The notes: generated by a model not told the origin, from the letters alone. 64,000 bases of DNA from Crocinitomicaceae bacterium (GCA_020635955.1 JACJYW010000005.1:62001-126000); one strand, 5' to 3'; positions 52,440-62,547 are shown, counted from the stretch's first letter. Numbers and translations are program-made.

Positions 52440-53470
52440 TGGAAAAGATCAACTTAAATAACTATGAAGCATTCTTTCTGGATTACCTGGAAGGGAATCT
52501 TTCTGCTCAACAGGAATTTGAGTTGTTAGACTTTTTAGAAAAGCATCCTGACCTGAAAGCCGAACTAGATATGGATCTTGATGAGGTGAAACTGGATCCG
52601 GTTTCAATTTCAATGGGAGCTGCTTCACTGAAAAAGAAGGGAATTCAACCTGAAGAAGTGGACGGCTTAATGATTGCTTCAGTTGAAGGATTACTTTCAT
52701 CTACTGAAGAAATGGCTCTATCAACTTACGTTGTTGCCAATGGACTCGAATCGGAAATCAAATATTACCATAATACAGTTTTGCATGCTGATCTTACAGA
52801 GGTTTATGGAGATAAAAAGGATCTGAAAAAGAGAAACAGGATTGCACCTATTCTTTTTCCAGTAATTGGTGCAGCAGCTATTGCCATAACTGTTTGGATT
52901 TCCAATTCAGAGAATGAGGACAAAACTACAATAAGCAACAACTCAATTGATAACCAGGTAGCAATGGAAATCGAGCCAAAGTTCTTTTCTCATCAAATGG
53001 AGGATAAACATTTTGATGCCGTTGAACACAACACCAGATCTGTTCATGAGATCACTCAACAAACTGGATATGTTGTAACAGATAAAATAGTTAAGGACCC
53101 GAAAAATGTTAAAGAAGTAATTGAAGGATCAACTCCTTTACAGGCTGAAACAATCAAAACGATAATTCCGGGCGAGTCCAATATTAAAGACGAAAAACTG
53201 GATCAGAAATCTGACCAGAAGTTGGATGATAAAGATCTTAAAAAGACCGAAGAGAAGATCCTAGATCGTCCATCCTATGAGGAGAAGAAGAATAACAAGA
53301 ATAAGGGAGGTATCATTACAGAAGAACCTATTAAACCCTTGACGGATGTTGCCGGAAATTTGTTTAACAAGGATATTTCGTATCAGAGAAATAAAAACAC
53401 TTCTTCCAACGAATATGTTTCGCATCACGTGAAAATTGGAAATTTTGAATTTCAGAGAAAAAAAGATTAA
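52439..53470 (+). CDS. Probable membrane anti-sigma factor
   Basis: This 343-residue protein overlaps the sigma gene by one base. The N-terminal cytoplasmic part begins NNYEAFFLDYLEGNLSAQQEFELLDFLEKHPDL, a helical zinc-free pattern common in Bacteroidota anti-sigma-like proteins. A single membrane helix (IAPILFPVIGAAAIAITVWIS, about 137-157) is followed by a charged, probably disordered periplasmic part of about 185 residues rich in Lys, Asp and Glu. The anti-sigma role is inferred from topology and coupling to the sigma gene. There is no C-terminal peptidoglycan-binding or FecR domain. Confidence 0.8.
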   Translation: MEKINLNNYEAFFLDYLEGNLSAQQEFELLDFLEKHPDLKAELDMDLDEVKLDPVSISMGAASLKKKGIQPEEVDGLMIASVEGLLSSTEEMALSTYVVANGLESEIKYYHNTVLHADLTEVYGDKKDLKKRNRIAPILFPVIGAAAIAITVWISNSENEDKTTISNNSIDNQVAMEIEPKFFSHQMEDKHFDAVEHNTRSVHEITQQTGYVVTDKIVKDPKNVKEVIEGSTPLQAETIKTIIPGESNIKDEKLDQKSDQKLDDKDLKKTEEKILDRPSYEEKKNNKNKGGIITEEPIKPLTDVAGNLFNKDISYQRNKNTSSNEYVSHHVKIGNFEFQRKKD

Positions 53471-53538
53471 TTTGAAATTTAATCTTTAGTTAATCGTTCT
53501 AAGTATTACAGGTAAAATCTTCAAATTTTCTTTGCGAT

Positions 53539-54132
53539 ATGAAATCCCTTTTAGCAACATCTATTTTTTTGATCACTACGATCATTTCGTTTTCTGCAGA
53601 CTGGAGCCTTGAAAAGAACAAGGACGGCATTAAAGTTTACACCAGAGAAGTAGCGGGCTCTGACATCAAAGAATATAAAGCATTCGCAACGATCAATGCA
53701 GATCGAATAGAAATTGCCAAAGTACTGACTCGTGTGGGTGATTTTCAGAATTGGATGCCCAATGTGGAAAAATCCAGAATGGTTAGAAAAGTAAGTTCAA
53801 CCAGTTTGATCGCTCATTATACTGTTGATCTTCCATGGCCGGCGGATAATAGAGATATCGTTTTGAATCTTGATTTGGAAACAGACAATGAAAAAGGAGT
53901 GTCCATAGTAAGGTTAAAAGAAAACCTTTCAGAAGTACCTGAAGATCCTGACTACATCAGAATGAAAAAAGCCAGTGGTTACTGGAAACTTACTTCTAAT
54001 GGAAGTCAAACTGATATCATTTATCAATTCCATGCTGATCCAGGAGGAAGCTTACCGACATCATTGATCAACTTCTTTATCGTTGACGGACCATATGATG
54101 CGATCCAGGCTTTGAAGAAAAAAGTTGAGTAG
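53539..54132 (+). CDS. Exported START-domain lipid-binding protein
   Basis: This 197-residue protein has a signal peptide (MKSLLATSIFLITTIISFSA) and a START/StAR-related lipid-transfer domain covering the mature chain: WSLEKNKDGIKVYTREVAGSDIKEYKA, RVGDFQNWMPNVEKSRMV, VDLPWPADNRDIVL and SGYWKLTSNGSQTDIIYQFHADPGG. START domains hold a hydrophobic ligand in a deep cavity. It lies 68 bp after the anti-sigma gene on the same strand and might belong to the same envelope-stress unit, although no ECF promoter is seen directly upstream. It converges on the gene at 54140. Confidence 0.9.
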   Translation: MKSLLATSIFLITTIISFSADWSLEKNKDGIKVYTREVAGSDIKEYKAFATINADRIEIAKVLTRVGDFQNWMPNVEKSRMVRKVSSTSLIAHYTVDLPWPADNRDIVLNLDLETDNEKGVSIVRLKENLSEVPEDPDYIRMKKASGYWKLTSNGSQTDIIYQFHADPGGSLPTSLINFFIVDGPYDAIQALKKKVE

Positions 54133-54139
54133 TAAACCT

Positions 54140-55855
54140 TTAATCGTTCCCGGCTATTGTCACTGCACCTTGAAGAGGTGGCAAATATTCAGGGTCAGAT
54201 TCAGGGATCTTTAGATCCAAAATATAAAAATAGGTGCCATCCGGTAATTGCTTCCCTTTGTATTCTCCTCCCCAATTATTATTATATGGAGCAGATGCAT
54301 ATACGATCTGTCCATAAATATTGAATACAGTTACTTCTGCTTCAGGAAAACCTTCTAAATTCTTGATCTGCCAATGGTCATTATAACCATCCCCATTAGG
54401 TGTGATCAAATTTGGGATGGATAACAAAGAAATATCAGGGACTACCGTAACGGTTACATCTGCAGTGTCTTTACATCCATCAAGATCGGTGATCTGAACA
54501 AAATAGGTAATCGTGAATTCCGGTTCAACATTTGGGTCTGAAGATGATGGGTCATTCATAAAATCATCTGGCCACCATGAGAATCCAGTTGCCCCGTTTG
54601 CAGAGGCATGCAATTGAATGTTGTCACCTTGTGTAATGGTAGTATCTGGCGTGATCTGAACATTCACTGGTTTTACCGTGATCATATGAGGTGTTGTAAA
54701 TTCTGAAGGACAGTTTCCATATTTAATTTCAGCAGAAAACCAGGTAGATGAGGTTAACCCTATGAAATTATAGATTGAATCTCCTGATCCAAGGATAGAT
54801 GGTGTCCATGTAGCACCACTGTCAATTGAATACCACCACTGAACTACATCTCCGTAGTTTCCTGTGCTTACAATTTCTCCTTCATTGTTCCAGTTACATG
54901 CTAGCGTTGGCCCGGATAAAGTGCCCGCTTGTGTTCCAGGTATGTAAGTTAAGTTCAATACATTAGAAGTATCAATAGGGCAGGTTCCGTTTATTGCGGA
55001 TACCATAACCTGAACATCTCCCGTAAAATTCAAATAGGAAATAGTATCATAAGGATGACCTTGATTCTGCCAGGTTGTTCCTCCGTCAAAGGAATAAAGC
55101 CAATCAACTATTTGACTTGTAAATCCTGTTGTTTGAAGAATTCCGGCATTGCCGTTATCACAAATATCAAAGTCAGCTGGCAAAATTCCAGCATATGATA
55201 ACTGATCAAGAGCAATGTGGTGCCAGGCTGTGGTATCATTTGGACAATATCCCCATTGAGATTCTACAATGATGCGAACATCCACTTCATTCGTAATGTT
55301 ATTTATAGGTAGGGTAGCGTTTGAAGTTGAAATCGATCCCCAGGATACACCTCCATCTGTGGATGTTTCCCAGGCATTGATATTTCCGACATATCCCGCC
55401 AATTCTAATGTATCTTGATTGTTTCCAAAGCAAAGTGTATCGGGTCCTGTGATCCAACCAACAACCGGAGCACAATCAGAGATCACCGTAACATTAATGG
55501 TGTCATTAATGTGATTAGGGTCGTTAACGTCATAAACCCAAGCAACCAGATCATGCTCCTGACAAGCTGAGAAGTCATCTGGAATGGGAAAGGTATAATC
55601 ATAAGTAGCACCAGAACCCATGAAAACCGATATCGTTTCAATTACTGGGGTCCCGGAATTAAGTATATATCCGACTTGAATGGTGCCAGAATAAGGAAAA
55701 GTGTTGGTATTGATTATGTAAAACTCTACATCCTCGGTGCTGGATAAATAACAGCCATTAAGAGGTGAAAGAATCGTAGGATTTATTGTAAGATCATTTT
55801 GAGCATTACCAATAATAGCAAACAAAAGGCTCGCGAATAGGGTTATCGTTTTCAT
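54140..55855 (-). CDS. Secreted protein with T9SS type B sorting domain
   Basis: This 571-residue protein starts at ATG 55855 (MKTITLFASLLFAIIGNAQ), giving a clean signal peptide; an upstream ATG at 55900 would put 15 residues in front. Repeated Ig-like or PKD-like segments follow, with Asp-box-like strands (TSTDGGVSWGSI, YSFDGGTTWQNQ, YSIDSGATWTPS). The last about 90 residues, from SIPNLITPNGDGYNDHWQIKNL through VFNIYGQIVYASAPY to GTYFYILDL, are the type B (CHU_C) domain recognised by type IX secretion. No PorP/SprF partner is adjacent. It is probably surface-displayed. Confidence 0.9.
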   Translation of the reverse strand: MKTITLFASLLFAIIGNAQNDLTINPTILSPLNGCYLSSTEDVEFYIINTNTFPYSGTIQVGYILNSGTPVIETISVFMGSGATYDYTFPIPDDFSACQEHDLVAWVYDVNDPNHINDTINVTVISDCAPVVGWITGPDTLCFGNNQDTLELAGYVGNINAWETSTDGGVSWGSISTSNATLPINNITNEVDVRIIVESQWGYCPNDTTAWHHIALDQLSYAGILPADFDICDNGNAGILQTTGFTSQIVDWLYSFDGGTTWQNQGHPYDTISYLNFTGDVQVMVSAINGTCPIDTSNVLNLTYIPGTQAGTLSGPTLACNWNNEGEIVSTGNYGDVVQWWYSIDSGATWTPSILGSGDSIYNFIGLTSSTWFSAEIKYGNCPSEFTTPHMITVKPVNVQITPDTTITQGDNIQLHASANGATGFSWWPDDFMNDPSSSDPNVEPEFTITYFVQITDLDGCKDTADVTVTVVPDISLLSIPNLITPNGDGYNDHWQIKNLEGFPEAEVTVFNIYGQIVYASAPYNNNWGGEYKGKQLPDGTYFYILDLKIPESDPEYLPPLQGAVTIAGND

Positions 55856-56012
55856 ACATTTCGGGTTAAAAGAGCTTTTGTTATAAGAAGTAAATAACAT
55901 ATCACTCGTTCAATATCTAACACGTTTATTATTTTGAAAAGGTTGGGGTTGTGTTGATTTTCAATGTAATAGGATATTCTCTTTATTGAAAGTCAATTAT
56001 TTTTTATCCTGC

Positions 56013-56040
56013 TGTAACATATTAATGAGTATTGCGTCCC
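56013..56040 (+). promoter_or_regulatory. ECF-type promoter of the outer membrane protein gene
   Basis: TGTAAC (56013-56018), a 16-bp spacer and CGTC (56035-56038) lie within ATTGCGTCCCAC. The last 12 bases are identical to the sigma gene promoter at 51909-51920. Transcription would start about 60 bp before the ATG at 56104. Confidence 0.7.
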
Positions 56041-56103
56041 ACAACAAACGAACATGATATTTACTGACCAGGCCTTCAGTGAATAGAATAGAAAAGAGAA
56101 ATT

Positions 56104-56934
56104 ATGAAGAAGATTATTACACTTTTAACAGTTTGCTTCTTAGCTAACATTGGTTTAGCTCAAGAAGAAGGACAACAGGGCCCAGATACCACAAGATTTA
56201 AAATTGGAAATACTGAGTTTATTATCATTAATAATGATACACTGAGAGTAGATTCAGAAGATCCAGATCAGGAAGATCCGGATGATGAAAAGAAAGTAAA
56301 CAAAGATAAATTGACCTACTGGTCAGGTTTTGAAGTAGGGATCAATGTGTTGATGAATAATCAATTTGAACCGAATTTCGCTCAGAAACATCTACAAATT
56401 GACCCGGCTAGTTCTTTCGTTTACAATTTCAATCTCATGGAATTCAGGGTGCCATTTGGAACAGATCATGTCGGTTTAGTAACCGGTATTGGTTTTACTA
56501 ATTCCAGGTTTGGATTTAAGGACACGTATCTCAGGCTGGATGCAAATGCTGATTCCACCTTTGGATATGCTGATTCATCATTGGTAAGTGGCTTTTCTAA
56601 GAATCAGTTGCGCGTGAATTATTTCAATATTCCATTATTGTTGCAATTCAACACATCAAAAAATCCAAAGAAGAATTTTCACGTAGCGATTGGTGCAATA
56701 GGTGGTGTGAGAATTGGATCAAATGTGAAATACAAATATGACGTCTACGGTGGTGAAGCTAAAGACAAGATAAAGGGAAGGTATAATTTGAATCCTTTCC
56801 ATGCTTCTTTGACCGCACGAATTGGATACAGAAACTTTGGCTTGTTTGCCAATTATGACATGTTACCTTTATTTGAGAACGGAAAATCAAGGGTGGCTAA
56901 GCCCTTAACTTTTGGAGCTAGTTTCCACTTTTAA
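56104..56934 (+). CDS. Outer membrane beta-barrel protein, likely target of the ECF sigma factor
   Basis: This 276-residue protein has a signal peptide (MKKIITLLTVCFLANIGLAQ). An acidic linker (DSEDPDQEDPDDEKK, about 51-65) precedes a barrel of the OMP_b-brl type: YWSGFEVGINVLMNN, TDHVGLVTGIGFTNSRFGFKD, VAIGAIGGVRIGSNVKY, HASLTARIGYRNFGLFANYDMLPLF and a terminal FGASFHF ending in phenylalanine, as usual for barrels. The promoter upstream matches that of the nearby ECF sigma gene. A strong terminator follows. Its function is unknown; envelope stress or surface remodelling is inferred. Confidence 0.87.
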   Translation: MKKIITLLTVCFLANIGLAQEEGQQGPDTTRFKIGNTEFIIINNDTLRVDSEDPDQEDPDDEKKVNKDKLTYWSGFEVGINVLMNNQFEPNFAQKHLQIDPASSFVYNFNLMEFRVPFGTDHVGLVTGIGFTNSRFGFKDTYLRLDANADSTFGYADSSLVSGFSKNQLRVNYFNIPLLLQFNTSKNPKKNFHVAIGAIGGVRIGSNVKYKYDVYGGEAKDKIKGRYNLNPFHASLTARIGYRNFGLFANYDMLPLFENGKSRVAKPLTFGASFHF

Positions 56935-56954
56935 ATAGTCTAAAACAAAGTAAG

Positions 56955-56990
56955 ATCCTGTTCTGATTTATTCAGGACGGGATTTTTTTA
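56955..56990 (+). terminator. Strong terminator after the outer membrane protein gene
   Basis: A 12-bp stem with two G-T pairs (ATCCTGTTCTGA / TCAGGACGGGAT, 56955-56966 with 56972-56983) and a 5-nt loop is followed by T7. It overlaps the 3' end of the convergent methyltransferase gene. Confidence 0.85.
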
Positions 56991-57867
56991 TGATATAGAT
57001 CTGGCTTGAGAATGATTCATTCGTTGCCTTCATATTTGATCTTAATCCTGTCCAGAAACCTTTCCAAATATTTCCCAGGGACAATTTATCTGATCCTTTT
57101 TTGTATTGCTCGCTCAACATGCTTACATAAAAGCTATCAAACTTCATTGGCAACACCTCTTTTACCTCCATGCCGTGTTCCCTCATCAACTTACGAATAT
57201 CATTCGGGGTGAAATGGTACAAATGGATTGGGAGATCGTATGCCGCCCAGAATTTGCCGTAATGCTGAGCATCAAAGGAACCCCTGTTGGGTACAGCTAC
57301 AAAAAGCAATCCGTCGTCTTTCAATAATCGTTTGATCTGAGAGAGGTCTTCATTAAGATTGTAGACATGCTCAAGTACGTGCCAAAGGGTGATTCGGTCA
57401 AAGGTATTCTCAGGTAATCGATATAAATCTGATGAATGAGAAACGTCAAGCCCTTTTTTCACGGCCAATTCTCTGGCATCATCTGAAGGTTCTAACCCTT
57501 TTGTGCGCCATTGTTTTTCGTGCACGTAATTCAAGAAGTCTCCGGTACCACAACCAATATCCAATAATTGACCTTTGTTTGCTCCCTTTGAAACCAGTTT
57601 GAATTTTTTCTTGATGGCTCTTTTTCTTACAATGTGATACAATCGTTCAAAAAGTCCCTTTTTAGACGAAGTATGGGATATATAATTTTCGCTTTTATAG
57701 TATTCACCAATTTGTTCTAGATCAGGGATTGGATTAGTGAACCAAAATTTACATGAATGACACTCAACAATATTGAATTCTTCTTTGGTATAGCCATAAT
57801 CAACACCTTCCATCACAATTTTGTGATCAGTTGAATGGCATATTGGACATTGTTTCAGTTGGTTCAT
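56968..57867 (-). CDS. Class I SAM-dependent methyltransferase with N-terminal zinc ribbon
   Basis: This 299-residue protein starts MNQLKQCPICHSTDHK and carries a CxxC...CHSC zinc ribbon (about 8-40). The methyltransferase domain shows motif I in QLLDIGCGTGDFLNYV, GLEPSDDAREL, and the conserved LWHVLEHVYNLNEDLSQIKRLLKDDGLLFVAVPN. This zinc-ribbon/SAM combination often occurs in polysaccharide or lipid modification clusters. It is 22 bp downstream of the polysaccharide deacetylase gene. Its last few codons overlap the terminator of the convergent gene. The substrate is unknown. Confidence 0.93.
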   Translation of the reverse strand: MNQLKQCPICHSTDHKIVMEGVDYGYTKEEFNIVECHSCKFWFTNPIPDLEQIGEYYKSENYISHTSSKKGLFERLYHIVRKRAIKKKFKLVSKGANKGQLLDIGCGTGDFLNYVHEKQWRTKGLEPSDDARELAVKKGLDVSHSSDLYRLPENTFDRITLWHVLEHVYNLNEDLSQIKRLLKDDGLLFVAVPNRGSFDAQHYGKFWAAYDLPIHLYHFTPNDIRKLMREHGMEVKEVLPMKFDSFYVSMLSEQYKKGSDKLSLGNIWKGFWTGLRSNMKATNESFSSQIYIIKKSRPE

Positions 57868-57889
57868 GTGATAAAAACAAGCATCAAAT

Positions 57890-58519
57890 TTAGGAAAATA
57901 ATCCGGGCTCTATTTTAGCAAAGTGGTATCCACTCATTTTCATCTGCTGAATAAGCTCTGGCAACTCATGTTGCAGGGTTTTGGCTGCCTTGTCACTGTC
58001 GTGAAAAACATAAATAGAACCTGGCTCACAGTAGGACATCATGGTTTCTATAAACTCGTCTGTAGCCAGCTTTTGGTCAAAATCATAAGATAATACTGAC
58101 CAAAATATAGTTTGATATCCCATTTTCTTCAGTGCCCTGAATTGTGATGGTTTTATTTTGCCATAAGGAGGACGAAACAATTTTCCGGGAATGAATTGAG
58201 ATGCTGATACAACGTCTTGCACATATTCATGCTTAGTAGTATGTAATCCCTTTGGGTGGTTCATAGAATGATTACCAACTTCATGCCCATTTTGAATGAT
58301 CATCTCAAACAATTCAGGATAATTCTGAACGTTCTTGCCCAGGCAAAAGAAGGTGGCCTTTATTTGATGCTGATCTAACAATTCCAAGAGATAAGGAGTG
58401 GTAGAGGGATTGGGGCCATCATCAAAAGTGAGGAAGATGGAATTTGAACGAAAAGAAAAATCCCAAATAGCTCCTGGATAAAATCGCTTGAGCCATTTGG
58501 GAATTCTGTAATGTTTCAT
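57890..58519 (-). CDS. Polysaccharide deacetylase (NodB homology)
   Basis: This 209-residue carbohydrate esterase family 4 domain has catalytic and metal residues: Asp33/Asp34 in IFLTFDDGPNPSTTPYLLELL, the His pair in GHEVGNHSMNHPKG, RPPYGKIK and FHDSDKA. It removes acetyl groups from N-acetylglucosamine-type sugars. No signal peptide is evident, although a short basic N-terminus precedes the domain. It lies 8 bp after the DUF2723 gene and 22 bp before the methyltransferase, so the three are probably one operon. Confidence 0.93.
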   Translation of the reverse strand: MKHYRIPKWLKRFYPGAIWDFSFRSNSIFLTFDDGPNPSTTPYLLELLDQHQIKATFFCLGKNVQNYPELFEMIIQNGHEVGNHSMNHPKGLHTTKHEYVQDVVSASQFIPGKLFRPPYGKIKPSQFRALKKMGYQTIFWSVLSYDFDQKLATDEFIETMMSYCEPGSIYVFHDSDKAAKTLQHELPELIQQMKMSGYHFAKIEPGLFS

Positions 58520-58527
58520 GTCAATTC

Positions 58528-61500
58528 TTATGCGTTGATCTGCATGAAGAAGTTGTCAAATGTTTGCTGAATCATCTTAGCAGATGATGGACTTACTTTT
58601 CTGATCGGGTTCAATCCCATTTGGATCTTAGCCGTAACATCAAAGAAAGAGTTAGCTATTTTGTCTTTATATGCAGGGTCAGTATCATAGATCTGAGTTG
58701 CCTGATACAATGAGAAAACGCCTCTGTATGAATCAAACATATCTTGTACCATCAATGCTGTAAATTCAGGATCGATCTCTAAATAATAATCAATATCTTC
58801 TCTGAAGATCTCTAGCATTCTATCTGTATAAATTCTTGCTTTTTCTTCATTTCCAACTGCATAGTAAGAAGAAATGTATGAAGGGATCACTCTACCAAAA
58901 GGAACATTTTGTTCAGGCATGATCTTGTCACTCATATCAAGCAATTCTGTTACATAAGTAGCATTCGCATCAATAATGGCTTGCGATTTTGTCATTTCCT
59001 GATCAACATCACTTCTTAAGTAATCACCAAGTGGGGTTTTAACCACCTGGTCAGCAGGACCCTCCTGGTTTTTGATCTGTTTAAACATTTCCATTTTTTG
59101 TTTCTCCAATTCCAATTCTTCTACATAAGCATCAGCCAATACTGCGAATTGAACGCGGTAATTGTTGGTCAATCTTCTGGTGTAGTAATCGATCAATACA
59201 CCTTCTTTTTCCATATTACCCCATTTGAAAACATTCATTAGGTTGTCATACATTTTTGTTTTGTTCACCTCACCTAATGAATTTGGATTTCTGTTGGCGT
59301 CTACTTCAATAGGAACCAGTTTATAAACCAAACCTTCAGCATAGAAATATTTGGTCAATCCAAGATAAGTTGAAGGACTAGCAGAGCTAGCAAAATAGAT
59401 TGATCTATCCCAGTCAAAATGAGAAACCATATCAAGGATCATCAAATCTGCTTTGAAAATAGTTTGTTTTCCAATTTTCCATCTGAGCACGTCAACCATT
59501 CTATCAGCATCTTTTTCTTCTACAATGCCATTAGCTAACGCTTTTTCCTTGTTAACATCTACTTTCAAACCTTTTGCTGGTAAGATGAATAGACCTCTAT
59601 CTTCAAGGTTAGCATCATCTGCTAGATAAGCCATGGCATCTTTACCATTCATATAGTCAAAGGCGTCATTGAAATTTAACATGATGCTTTGGATAGATTG
59701 AAGCGCTTGTTCAGGAACTCCAAATTGATCTCCTTTCATTAGTAGATTGAATACTAAATTTCTAAACTCATAATAAGTTTTTGTTGAATCGAAACCAGGA
59801 AGTTCGGCATAGATCTCCGGCGCTTTTTCTGGAAATTGAGTACTTGACAAGATAGCATATAGATTCTGCTCAGCTGATTTATATGCTTCTTTATAAAGAT
59901 CAGGGTTTGTTGCGATCTTTAAGTCAATAACCTTCTTCCATTTTTCAGGAATTTCAGCATTACCCATGGTCAACTCGTTGGTACCAAGCACATATAAGTA
60001 ATCACGGTAACCGTTTTGACGATATTGTTCCTCTGTAAATGAGATAGGAAGCGGTTCAGAATCGTAGGCTTTACGCGTCATTTGCTCAGTATACCAATCT
60101 GTATTCAATAATGACAGGTTACAAACACGAACACTTGTTTTAACTCCTTCCACCTCTTGTAAATACCACAATGGGAAAGTATCGTTATCTCCATTTGTAT
60201 AAACAATTGAGTTATCATCACAGCTGATCAGGTAATTGTAAGCCAATGCCTGAGCAGTGTATCTGTTACTTCTGTCATGATCATCCCATCCCTGCATTCC
60301 CATGATAATAGGTACAGGTAGCATAATTATGGTGGCAAGCATTGAAACCTGACCTTCTTTTTTAAGGGATTTTCGTAATGCAACGAACAGTGCATAAAGT
60401 CCAGTAATGACAACACCCATGTAGATCATAGATACGGCAGCTGTTGTATCTGAGATCGAGAAGATAATTCCTAATCCAATGACAATAGCAGCAATGTACA
60501 TTACCTCTTTCCATACAATATTCTTAAAGGCGTCAAATAAGGCCATTACTGCCAATCCGATCCAAATAGAGAAAGCATAGAAAGATGCTGCATAAGCATA
60601 ATCTCTTTCTCTTGGCTCGTAAGGCTTTTGGTTAAGATAAATGATTACTGCCAATCCAGTTAACAAGAACAACAGCATTACAATCCACCACATTCTTGTT
60701 GATTTGGTGATGGTGAAAATGAATCCGATCAATCCAAGGATCAAAGGGAACATGTAGAATTTGTTGTGTGAAGGATTTTCAGTAATGAATCCGGGAGCAT
60801 TGGTTTGATCACCTACATGGTGTTTATCAATAAAATTCAAACCTGAGATCCAGTTTCCATCACGCGGGTTACCATGTCCCTGTTCATCTGACTGACGACC
60901 CGAGAAGTTCCACATGAAATATCTCCAATACATCCAATCAACCTGATAGCTAGCAAAATATTTCAGGTTCTCAGCCATAGTTGGCGCCTGATTTCCTGTG
61001 TGACCTGACCAGTTTTTATAACCAGAAACGTGTCTACCTTCTGAACTGTACATTCTAGGGAAGAAAGTACAATGATTGGGTTCATATTTAGGCTTACCAT
61101 TAGTTCCGTCATATGTTTTGAAATACTTCTCATCAACATCTCCGCCTACTTGCGCAGCATAAGCCTTCGCCTCTTCTTCAGTTTTGAATCCTTTCAGCTC
61201 TTTCCCTGTTTTTGAAGAAACAACAAATCTTCTCAGGTAAACATCATTTCTGTCATACCAATCTTTTCTATCTTTTACAGGTTCAGCAGTAAAGTATTGT
61301 CCGTAAAGAATCGGCCAATCACCATATTGTTCACGTTGCAAGTAGGCTTGCAGAGAAACCAGGTTTTCAGGGTCGTTCTCATCCAAAGGCGTATTGGCAT
61401 TTGAACGAATTACGATCATGGCGAAACATGAATATCCTATGAAGATCATTGATGTTGACCAAACAATGGTATTCAATAATGTTCTACCCGATTTTCTTGA

Positions 61501-62430
61501 ATAATATAAAAGTCCAACTATAAAAGCGGTCATTAACAAGAAGAAAAAGATTGTTCCTGAATTGAAAGGCATTCCCATTTTGTTCACGAACATTCTCTCC
61601 ATTGCACCTGCGATCTCTACAGATTTAGGGATCAGTACCGCCTGGATGATTCCAAGTACTGCAACACCAATTACACCAGTAGCAATGAAACCACCAATGG
61701 TAATGTTTTTATATTTTCTGAAATAGATAACATAAGCGATAGCAGGAATACAAAGTAGATTCAATAAATGGACCCCAATAGAAAGTCCTACCATAAAGAA
61801 AATAAAGATCAACCAACGGTTAGCATTGTGGCTTTGAATTTCTTCATTATCAGGATGATCAGCTTGTTTTTGCAATTCATCATCCCATTTAAAAATAGCC
61901 CAGAATACGATAGCTGTAAAGAAAGATGACATGGCATATACTTCACCCTCAACAGCTGAGAACCAGAATGAATCAGTAAAAGTGTAAGCCAGGGCTCCAA
62001 TCAAACCTGAACCTAAAATAGCCCATTTGTATCCCTCAGTCATTTCGCGTTTCTCCACCTTGTTATTGATGGCATTATCATCAACCTTCTTGCGATCGAA
62101 AAGAGAAACTTCAGGATTAAGAGCAATTTTCTTAGCGATCATTGTGATCGTCCAGAAAAGGAATAAAATAGTAAATGCACTACTCAAAGCTGACATACCA
62201 TTGATCATCATGGCAGCATTTTCAGCTGAGGTAAACATAGAGAAAAGTCTTCCCAGCATCATAAATAGAGGTGCTCCAGGAGGGTGACCAACTTCTAATT
62301 TATAAGCGGTTGTGATGTACTCCCCACAGTCCCAAAGGGATGTAGTAGGTTCTAGTGTCATGAAATAAACGATACACGCAATCAAGAAAACACCCCAACC
62401 TAAGTAATTATTCAGTTTTTTGTAGTCCAT
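58528..62430 (-). CDS. Large DUF2723 / TMEM260-like integral membrane protein (GT117 family)
   Basis: This 1300-residue protein has about twelve membrane helices in its first 700 residues and a helical, TPR-like soluble C-terminal part (about 750-1300). The N-terminus YLGWGVFLIACIVYFMTLEPTTSLWDCGEYI with HPPGAPLFMMLGRLFSM is the DUF2723 signature. The family is related to TMEM260, a protein O-mannosyltransferase, and is classed as a GT-C type (family 117) enzyme. Many Bacteroidota carry a single very large copy. It may O-glycosylate exported proteins with a lipid-linked donor; that activity is inferred. It heads the operon with the deacetylase and methyltransferase genes. Confidence 0.9.
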   Translation of the reverse strand: MDYKKLNNYLGWGVFLIACIVYFMTLEPTTSLWDCGEYITTAYKLEVGHPPGAPLFMMLGRLFSMFTSAENAAMMINGMSALSSAFTILFLFWTITMIAKKIALNPEVSLFDRKKVDDNAINNKVEKREMTEGYKWAILGSGLIGALAYTFTDSFWFSAVEGEVYAMSSFFTAIVFWAIFKWDDELQKQADHPDNEEIQSHNANRWLIFIFFMVGLSIGVHLLNLLCIPAIAYVIYFRKYKNITIGGFIATGVIGVAVLGIIQAVLIPKSVEIAGAMERMFVNKMGMPFNSGTIFFFLLMTAFIVGLLYYSRKSGRTLLNTIVWSTSMIFIGYSCFAMIVIRSNANTPLDENDPENLVSLQAYLQREQYGDWPILYGQYFTAEPVKDRKDWYDRNDVYLRRFVVSSKTGKELKGFKTEEEAKAYAAQVGGDVDEKYFKTYDGTNGKPKYEPNHCTFFPRMYSSEGRHVSGYKNWSGHTGNQAPTMAENLKYFASYQVDWMYWRYFMWNFSGRQSDEQGHGNPRDGNWISGLNFIDKHHVGDQTNAPGFITENPSHNKFYMFPLILGLIGFIFTITKSTRMWWIVMLLFLLTGLAVIIYLNQKPYEPRERDYAYAASFYAFSIWIGLAVMALFDAFKNIVWKEVMYIAAIVIGLGIIFSISDTTAAVSMIYMGVVITGLYALFVALRKSLKKEGQVSMLATIIMLPVPIIMGMQGWDDHDRSNRYTAQALAYNYLISCDDNSIVYTNGDNDTFPLWYLQEVEGVKTSVRVCNLSLLNTDWYTEQMTRKAYDSEPLPISFTEEQYRQNGYRDYLYVLGTNELTMGNAEIPEKWKKVIDLKIATNPDLYKEAYKSAEQNLYAILSSTQFPEKAPEIYAELPGFDSTKTYYEFRNLVFNLLMKGDQFGVPEQALQSIQSIMLNFNDAFDYMNGKDAMAYLADDANLEDRGLFILPAKGLKVDVNKEKALANGIVEEKDADRMVDVLRWKIGKQTIFKADLMILDMVSHFDWDRSIYFASSASPSTYLGLTKYFYAEGLVYKLVPIEVDANRNPNSLGEVNKTKMYDNLMNVFKWGNMEKEGVLIDYYTRRLTNNYRVQFAVLADAYVEELELEKQKMEMFKQIKNQEGPADQVVKTPLGDYLRSDVDQEMTKSQAIIDANATYVTELLDMSDKIMPEQNVPFGRVIPSYISSYYAVGNEEKARIYTDRMLEIFREDIDYYLEIDPEFTALMVQDMFDSYRGVFSLYQATQIYDTDPAYKDKIANSFFDVTAKIQMGLNPIRKVSPSSAKMIQQTFDNFFMQINA

Positions 62431-62547
62431 AACTTTTAATTAAGCTTTGCGAATTTAAAAATATATTCTGTCCAATTTCTTTAAAAAACCCTAAAAGGCT
62501 TTTCAAGGTTGTTTGGGAAAATGAGAATTAAGATTTTTTAGCAAATT

